From Collinsella aerofaciens (lineage in GTDB: Bacteria; Actinomycetota; Coriobacteriia; Coriobacteriales; Coriobacteriaceae), in NCBI RefSeq assembly GCF_015555045.1, contig NZ_JADNJQ010000005.1, positions 35,957 through 99,956 on the forward strand: 64,000 nt of DNA. The letters run 5' to 3'. Below are positions 59,197 to 64,000 of the stretch, piece after piece; the first letter of the stretch is position 1, and each line of letters opens with the position of its first letter. Made by a program: the position numbers and the translations under genes. A model generated the notes under the pieces. The model made no database searches. It saw only the letters and a program-made list of their open reading frames with translations, and was not told where the DNA came from.

Positions 59197-60264
59197 ATGT
59201 CCGACAATATGCAGCCTACCGATGAGATCCTGGACGACGAGACTTTGGACGCAGTGGATACCGAGGGGCTCGAGGATGTCGAGGAGTTCGACCCGTTTGA
59301 GGGCATGAGCGATGAGGAGCTCGACGCCCTGTGCGACGAGGACGACAACCTCGCGGGCTTTGGCGACGTTGAGCCTGGTTTCCGCAGCGGCTTCGTGGCC
59401 CTGGTCGGACGCCCCAACGCAGGCAAGTCCACATTGCTTAATGCCTGCTATGGCAAAAAGGTCGCCATCACCTCGCCGGTGGCCCAGACGACCCGTCGCC
59501 GCATGCGCGCCGTCGTCAACCGTCCCGGCTACCAGCTAGTCTTTGTCGATACCCCGGGTATTCATAAGCCCAAGGACGGTCTGGGATCCGAGCTCAACAA
59601 GAGCGCGTTGTTCGAGCTGAACGATGTCGATGTCGTCGCGTTTTTGATTGATGCCACCAAGCCGATCGGCAGGGGAGACGCTTGGGTTGCCGAGCGCGTC
59701 AGATGCGCCCGTTGCAAGAAGGTCCTGGTGCTCACCAAGGCCGATGAGGCCGATCCCGCCCAGGTTATGGAACAGCTCAAGGCCGCCCACGAGCTCATGG
59801 AGTATGACGACGAGATCGTGACGTCGTCGGTCAAGAACTTCAACGTCGATGCCTTTATCGAGACCGTTGCGCACTTTTTGCCCGAGGGTCCGCGTTGGTT
59901 CCCCGAGGACATGGGTACCGACGCTTCCGATGAGACGCTCGTTGCCGAGTTTGTGCGCGAGAAGGTCTTGCGCCGCACCCGTGATGAGATCCCGCACTCC
60001 GTGGGCGTGATCTGCGATGCGCTCGAGCAGACCAAGAAGGTGCTGCGCGTGCACGCCACCATTTATGTTGAGCGCGAGGGCCAAAAGGGCATCATCATCG
60101 GTAAGGGCGGCGAGATGATCAAGCATATCGGTATCGACGCCCGTCGCGATCTTGAGCGCATCTTTGGCACGCAGGTCTTTTTGGAGCTGGACGTGAAGGT
60201 CAAGGCCGGCTGGCGCGACGACGAGGCCCAGATTCGCCGCTTTGGCTACAACGCCGAGGACTAA
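59197..60264 (+). CDS. era: GTPase Era with acidic N-terminal extension
   Basis: A 355-residue Era, about 55 residues longer than usual. Residues ~1-60 are an Asp/Glu-rich extension absent from typical Era. Then come G1 VGRPNAGKSTL, G2 TTRRRMRAV, G3 DTPGIHKPKDGLG and G4 TKAD. The C-terminal KH domain has YVEREGQKGIIIGKGGEMIK, which binds the 3' end of 16S rRNA. The ATG follows AGAAAGGGA; no closer start matches the domain, so the extension is probably real. Confidence 0.96.
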   Translation: MSDNMQPTDEILDDETLDAVDTEGLEDVEEFDPFEGMSDEELDALCDEDDNLAGFGDVEPGFRSGFVALVGRPNAGKSTLLNACYGKKVAITSPVAQTTRRRMRAVVNRPGYQLVFVDTPGIHKPKDGLGSELNKSALFELNDVDVVAFLIDATKPIGRGDAWVAERVRCARCKKVLVLTKADEADPAQVMEQLKAAHELMEYDDEIVTSSVKNFNVDAFIETVAHFLPEGPRWFPEDMGTDASDETLVAEFVREKVLRRTRDEIPHSVGVICDALEQTKKVLRVHATIYVEREGQKGIIIGKGGEMIKHIGIDARRDLERIFGTQVFLELDVKVKAGWRDDEAQIRRFGYNAED

Positions 60265-60279
60265 GGACGCGCGGCGCGC

Positions 60280-61029
60280 ATGACAGGCTCCCGGACATAT
60301 CGCACCAAGGTGCTCGTCCTCGACAAGACGAAGCTCAAAGAGACCGACCTGATCTTGACGATGCTTGACGAGCGGGGGCGGCAGGTTCGTGCCGTGGCAA
60401 AGGGCGCCCGCAAACCCGGCGGACGCCTGGCTGCGCGCTGCGAGCTGTTCTGTACGGTAGATATGCTGCTCGCACATGGACGGTCACTCGACGTGGTTTC
60501 CCAGGCCGAGCTTATGGAGGCGCCGCTCGGCGTTGCGCCCGATTACGAGACGACCTGCGCCGCAAGCGCGATCGCCGAGGTCGCGCGCGTGTGCTCGTTC
60601 GAGGACGCCGAGGACCCGTTTACCTTTGCTATAACGCAGCGAGCGCTTGCCCTGGTGGGCAGCGGGCTCGACACGGCGCATATGGATCTACTTGTGGCGG
60701 CATATGTCTTTAAGCTGCTGTCGCACGTTGGCTATCGACCCGATTTTTCGGCCTGCGTGCTGTGCGGAGACCCCATGCTGTCGTATTTTTCGCCCCAGGC
60801 GGGCGGCCTCATGTGCGGGTCGTGCGCGTCGAGCGTTCCAGGTGCCGAACTGGTGTCGACCGGTGAGGCCGCATGGCTGCGCGCCCTCATGTCCATGACC
60901 TTCGATGCGCTTTTGGCCGAGCGAATCGACCCGCATACCGCAGCCTTTTTGCTGGGGCTTTCGCATGTTTGGGCTGCGACGCACACCGATCAGCGCCTCC
61001 GTGCGATGGAATTCATGTTGGGTCGGTGA
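60280..61029 (+). CDS. recO: DNA repair protein RecO
   Basis: A 249-residue RecO, which helps RecA load on SSB-coated DNA. The N-terminal OB fold (YRTKVLVLDKTKLKETDLILTML, KGARKPGGRLAARCE) is followed by a helical domain with a zinc site CVLCGD...GGLMCGSCA. The ATG at 60280 lies in a weakly purine-rich context. The era-recO order is conserved. Confidence 0.95.
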   Translation: MTGSRTYRTKVLVLDKTKLKETDLILTMLDERGRQVRAVAKGARKPGGRLAARCELFCTVDMLLAHGRSLDVVSQAELMEAPLGVAPDYETTCAASAIAEVARVCSFEDAEDPFTFAITQRALALVGSGLDTAHMDLLVAAYVFKLLSHVGYRPDFSACVLCGDPMLSYFSPQAGGLMCGSCASSVPGAELVSTGEAAWLRALMSMTFDALLAERIDPHTAAFLLGLSHVWAATHTDQRLRAMEFMLGR

Positions 61030-61131
61030 TGATGCGCAGGCGCGGGCTGCTTGTGGTAACATACCGACCTGTTGGTACCTCGACCTTGGTTGCTCGCTCC
61101 ACCGGCGGCTTCCCAGTCCGAGGCGAATCGA

Positions 61132-61147
61132 GTCGCCCGATGGCGAC
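61132..61147 (+). promoter_or_regulatory. hairpin in the rpsO leader
   Basis: GTCGCC-CGAT-GGCGAC, a perfect 6-bp stem ending nine bases before the GAAAGG ribosome-binding site. It could take part in S15 autoregulation, though the full known S15-binding junction was not recognised. Confidence 0.35.
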
Positions 61148-61167
61148 GCAAAACGAAAGGTGAAACA

Positions 61168-61446
61168 ATGACTGTTTCCAAAGAGCGCAAGGCGGAGCTG
61201 ACTGCCCAGTTCGGTAACACCCCGGTCGACACCGGCAACCCCAAGGTTCAGGTCGCCATCCTGTCCGAGCGCATCAAGGAGCTGACCGAGCACATGAAGT
61301 CCCACCAGAAGGACTTCCACACCCGTCGTGGCCTGCTCATGCTCGTCGGCCGTCGTCGTCGTCTTCTCTCCTACATCAAGAAGAACGACATCGTCGAGTA
61401 CCGTGAGCTCATCAAGGCTCTGGGCATTCGCGACAATATTCAGTAG
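61168..61446 (+). CDS. rpsO: 30S ribosomal protein S15
   Basis: A 92-residue S15 with GNTPVDTGNPKVQVAILSERI, HMKSHQKDFHTRRGLL and LVGRRRRLLSYIKK, all diagnostic. The ATG at 61168 follows GAAAGG. It has its own terminator before pnp; the rpsO-pnp order is widely conserved. Confidence 0.98.
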   Translation: MTVSKERKAELTAQFGNTPVDTGNPKVQVAILSERIKELTEHMKSHQKDFHTRRGLLMLVGRRRRLLSYIKKNDIVEYRELIKALGIRDNIQ

Positions 61447-61462
61447 TGAACTTGTACATGCT

Positions 61463-61493
61463 AAGAGCGTCCTGCATGCGGGACGCTCTTTTT
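61463..61493 (+). terminator. rpsO terminator
   Basis: Perfect 10-bp stem AAGAGCGTCC (61463-61472) / GGACGCTCTT (61481-61490) and a run of five T in all. Read-through into pnp remains possible, as in other bacteria. Confidence 0.92.
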
Positions 61494-61512
61494 GTGTAAG
61501 GGCGTGAACAAT

Positions 61513-61583
61513 CACGCTCTGAAGCGTGGCGGGGGCAGGGGGCCCGCGTCACATGAGAAGCCCGCAGGCAAGGGGCCTGTGGG
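61513..61583 (+). promoter_or_regulatory. structured 5' leader of pnp
   Basis: Two hairpins are visible: CACGC-TCTGAA-GCGTG (61513-61528) and CCCGCAGGC / GCCTGTGGG (61561-61569 with 61575-61583). The second ends three bases before the AAAGGAG ribosome-binding site. In enterobacteria pnp is autocontrolled through leader hairpins cut by RNase III; the same here is only a suggestion. Confidence 0.45.
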
Positions 61584-61596
61584 GTAAAGGAGAACA

Positions 61597-63843
61597 ATGA
61601 CACTCGTATCCAAGACCTTTGAGCTGTACGGCAAGACCTACACCTTTGAGTCCGGCGAGCTTGCCAAGCAGGCCACTGGCGCCTGTCTGGTCAAGCAGGG
61701 CGACACCACGATGCTCGATACCGTGGTCGTCTCCAAGGAGCGCAAGAACTATGACTTCTTCCCGCTGACCGTCGACTTCAACGAGAAGATGTACGCTGCC
61801 GGCCGCATCCCGGGTGGCTACCTCAAGCGTGAGGGCCGTCCCAGCGAGAAGGCCACGCTCACCGCGCGCATGATCGACCGTCCGATTCGCCCGAGCTTCC
61901 CGGACGGCTTCCGCAACGAGGTGCACATCGTCGCTACCTCGCTTGTCGCCGACCAGGTCAACCCCTTTGACGTCATCAACGTCATGGGTGCCTCTTTGGC
62001 TATGACGCTCGGCGGCGTGCCCTTTGAGGGCCCGCTTGCTTGTGTGCGCATCGGCCGCAACGTGGAGACCGGCGAGTTTATCGTCAATCCCACCTACGAG
62101 GAGCGCGAGAACTCCGATCTGGACCTGGAGCTGGGCGGCTCTGCCGACTTCATCTCGATGGTCGAGGCCGGCGCCGAGGAGATCTCCGAGGACGACATGC
62201 TCGCCGCCATGAAGTTTGGCCAGGAGGCCCTTGCTGCCTTCTGCCAGGCTCAGGACGAGTTCGTTGCCGAGTGGGAGCAGGTCAACGGACCCATCGTCAA
62301 GAAGGAGTACCCGCTCGATCAGCCCGTCGAGGAGGTCCAGGAGCGCATCTTCGCCCACTACGACGAGATGGCAGCCGCCCTTCGCGATGCCGACAAGCTT
62401 TCCCGTATCGGTAAGGTCGAGGCTCTGAAGGAGTCCATCCGCGCCGAGTTCACCGAGGAGGAGCAGGCCGCTTGGGAGCGCGAGATCCCCGTGGCGCTCA
62501 AGAAGCTTGAGAAGAAGGCCATGCGCACCATGGTCGTCGAGACCGGCGAGCGCGTCGACGGCCGTGCCGCCGACGAGATTCGCCCCATCATGGTGAAGGA
62601 TAACTACCTGCCTCTCGTTCACGGCTCCGGCCTGTTCCAGCGCGGCCAGACCCAGGTGCTCTCCGTCCTGTCACTCGGTATGCTCAACGAGGGCCAGCGT
62701 CTGGATACCATTGAGCCCACCGAGGGCAAGCGCTACATGCACCACTACAACTTCCCGCCGTTCTGCACCGGCGAGACCGGCCGCATGGGCAGCCCCAAGC
62801 GCCGCGAGATCGGCCATGGCAACCTGGCCGAGCGCGCCCTGCTTCCGGTGCTCCCCGACGAGAACGAGTTCCCTTATGCCATCCGCGTCGTCTCCGAGGT
62901 CATGGAGTCCAACGGTTCCTCTTCGATGGCTTCGACCTGCGGCTCCACGCTCGCCCTTATGGACGGCGGCGTGCCCATTAAGCGCCCGGTCTCCGGTATC
63001 GCCATGGGCCTGATCCAGGAGGAGGGCAAGACCGTGGTCCTGTCCGACATCCAGGGTCTCGAGGACTTCCTGGGCGACATGGACTTTAAGGTCACCGGCA
63101 CCACCGAGGGCATCACCGCCCTGCAGATGGACAACAAGGCCACCGGCCTCACCTTCGACATCCTGGCCCGCGCCTTGCAGCAGGCCAAGGAGGGTCGCGC
63201 CTTCATCCTGCAGAAGATGCTCGATGTGATCCCCGAGCCGCGTCACACCACGCGCAGCACCGCCCCGCGCATCGTCTCCATCCAGGTTCCGACCGACAAG
63301 ATCCGCGACGTCATCGGTTCCGGCGGTAAGGTTATCCGCGGCATCCAGGACGAGACCGGCGCCTCGGTCGACATCCAGGAGGATGGTACCGTCTTTGTCG
63401 GCGGCACCGGCGAGTCCGTCGACCAGGCCGTCGAGCGTATCAAGCTCATCATCAAGGTTCCCGAGCCGGGCGAGGAGTACACCGGTCGTGTGGTCTCCAT
63501 CCAGCCCTTCGGCGCCTTCGTCAACCTGCTGCCCGGTAAGGACGGCCTGCTGCACATCTCCCGCGTCGCCAAGGGCCGCGTGGAGAAGGTCGAGGACGTC
63601 CTCAACGTGGGCGACGAGGTCAAGGTCGTCGTCATCGAGGTTGACGATCGCGGCAAGATCTCGCTCGATCGTCTTGACAAGCCCGAGGCCCCGGCTCGCG
63701 CCGAGGGTGCTTCCGAGGGCGACGGCGAGCACTTCCAGCGCCGTGAGCGTCCGCGTCGCGAGCGCTCCGAGCGCAGCGACCGTCCGCGCCGTCCCGGCGA
63801 CAACGGAGGCCGCAAGCCCCGCCGTCACCACGACGCCGAGTAA
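61597..63843 (+). CDS. pnp: polyribonucleotide nucleotidyltransferase (PNPase)
   Basis: A 748-residue phosphorolytic 3'-5' exoribonuclease. Two RNase PH domains (first with GRIPGGYLKREGRPSE, second with GETGRMGSPKRREIGHG and SNGSSSMAS), a helical linker, a KH domain (IGSGGKVIRGIQDETGA) and an S1 domain (YTGRVVSIQPFGAFVNLLPGKDGLLHIS) are in order. The last ~50 residues form an Arg/Glu/Pro-rich basic tail that may bind RNA or partner nucleases. AAAGGAG precedes the ATG. Confidence 0.98.
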   Translation: MTLVSKTFELYGKTYTFESGELAKQATGACLVKQGDTTMLDTVVVSKERKNYDFFPLTVDFNEKMYAAGRIPGGYLKREGRPSEKATLTARMIDRPIRPSFPDGFRNEVHIVATSLVADQVNPFDVINVMGASLAMTLGGVPFEGPLACVRIGRNVETGEFIVNPTYEERENSDLDLELGGSADFISMVEAGAEEISEDDMLAAMKFGQEALAAFCQAQDEFVAEWEQVNGPIVKKEYPLDQPVEEVQERIFAHYDEMAAALRDADKLSRIGKVEALKESIRAEFTEEEQAAWEREIPVALKKLEKKAMRTMVVETGERVDGRAADEIRPIMVKDNYLPLVHGSGLFQRGQTQVLSVLSLGMLNEGQRLDTIEPTEGKRYMHHYNFPPFCTGETGRMGSPKRREIGHGNLAERALLPVLPDENEFPYAIRVVSEVMESNGSSSMASTCGSTLALMDGGVPIKRPVSGIAMGLIQEEGKTVVLSDIQGLEDFLGDMDFKVTGTTEGITALQMDNKATGLTFDILARALQQAKEGRAFILQKMLDVIPEPRHTTRSTAPRIVSIQVPTDKIRDVIGSGGKVIRGIQDETGASVDIQEDGTVFVGGTGESVDQAVERIKLIIKVPEPGEEYTGRVVSIQPFGAFVNLLPGKDGLLHISRVAKGRVEKVEDVLNVGDEVKVVVIEVDDRGKISLDRLDKPEAPARAEGASEGDGEHFQRRERPRRERSERSDRPRRPGDNGGRKPRRHHDAE

Positions 63844-63866
63844 CAGCTAAACATAAGCAGCTCAAC

Positions 63867-63897
63867 AAGGGCGACTCCGGACAGGGGTCGCCCTTTT
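63867..63897 (+). terminator. pnp terminator
   Basis: Nine-bp stem AAGGGCGAC (63867-63875) / GTCGCCCTT (63887-63895) followed by TT; total T run four. Confidence 0.88.
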
Positions 63898-63945
63898 GCT
63901 TGCGCCCGGGAGGGGCGCATATGAAGTTTCCTGCTCTACAGTCCT

Positions 63946-63984
63946 GCGCAAGACGGAAAGCACATTAAGTGCTTTCCTTTGCGT
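63946..63984. other. long imperfect hairpin near the window end
   Basis: GGAAAGCAC (63955-63963) pairs perfectly with GTGCTTTCC (63969-63977), and GCGCAA (63946-63951) with TTGCGT (63979-63984). It could be the terminator of a minus-strand gene beyond the window or a structured RNA. No gene is visible from 63898 to 64000. Confidence 0.4.
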
Positions 63985-64000
63985 GCGGAACTCGCGATAA

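Overview
The window is a gene-dense stretch of high-GC bacterial chromosome made almost entirely of housekeeping genes. It looks like a strict anaerobe of the Actinomycetota class Coriobacteriia, probably Collinsella or a close relative. Supporting signs are the actinobacterial integration host factor followed by gmk and rpoZ, GC-rich codons with many GTG and TTG starts, and the fermentation genes ppdK and adhE. The assignment is inferred from gene content and order; no 16S rRNA gene, tRNA gene, prophage or CRISPR array is visible.

Layout. 1-2145: end of obg, then nadD, yqeK, rsfS. 2145-3065: a REP-associated tyrosine transposase (RAYT) between inverted palindromic repeats. 3099-4352 (minus): dinB. 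4554-7044: rpsP, khpA, rimM, trmD, lepB. 7104-10115: glyQ, glyS. 10150-14017: the PPDK regulatory protein gene and ppdK. 14227-20850: rplS, rnhB, the yraN-comM-dprA competence/recombination operon, trmFO and a Xer recombinase. 21070-31180: rpsB, tsf, pyrH, frr, uppS, cdsA, dxr, a site-2 protease, ispG and proS. 31354-34854 (minus): a small kinase-fold protein and adhE. 35006-36053: a second RAYT with its own inverted repeats. 36158-36346 (minus): rpmB. 36798-42121: pyrR-B-C-K-D-F behind an attenuator. 42361-44771: mihF, gmk, rpoZ, thiI. 44985-49439: comEA, comEC, holA, rpsT. 49536-63843: lepA, dusB, hemW, two dnaJ-type genes, mtaB, phoH, ybeY, dgkA, era, recO, rpsO and pnp.

Functional themes are translation and RNA metabolism, isoprenoid and lipid-carrier synthesis (dxr, ispG, uppS, cdsA, dgkA), pyrimidine synthesis, natural transformation and fermentative carbon flow.

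The most interesting observations are regulatory or architectural. The same 20-base sequence lies 71-75 bases before both competence operons (yraN-comM-dprA and comEA-comEC). Two RAYT genes each sit between their own imperfect inverted palindromic repeats. The pyrR leader can fold into mutually exclusive terminator and antiterminator structures. An identical 14-base GNRA-type hairpin precedes both the PPDK regulator gene and ppdK. The RseP-type protease carries a winged-helix-like insertion. A DnaJ paralogue has exchanged most of its C-terminal substrate-binding region for membrane helices. The xer gene has no ATG, GTG or TTG at its expected start.
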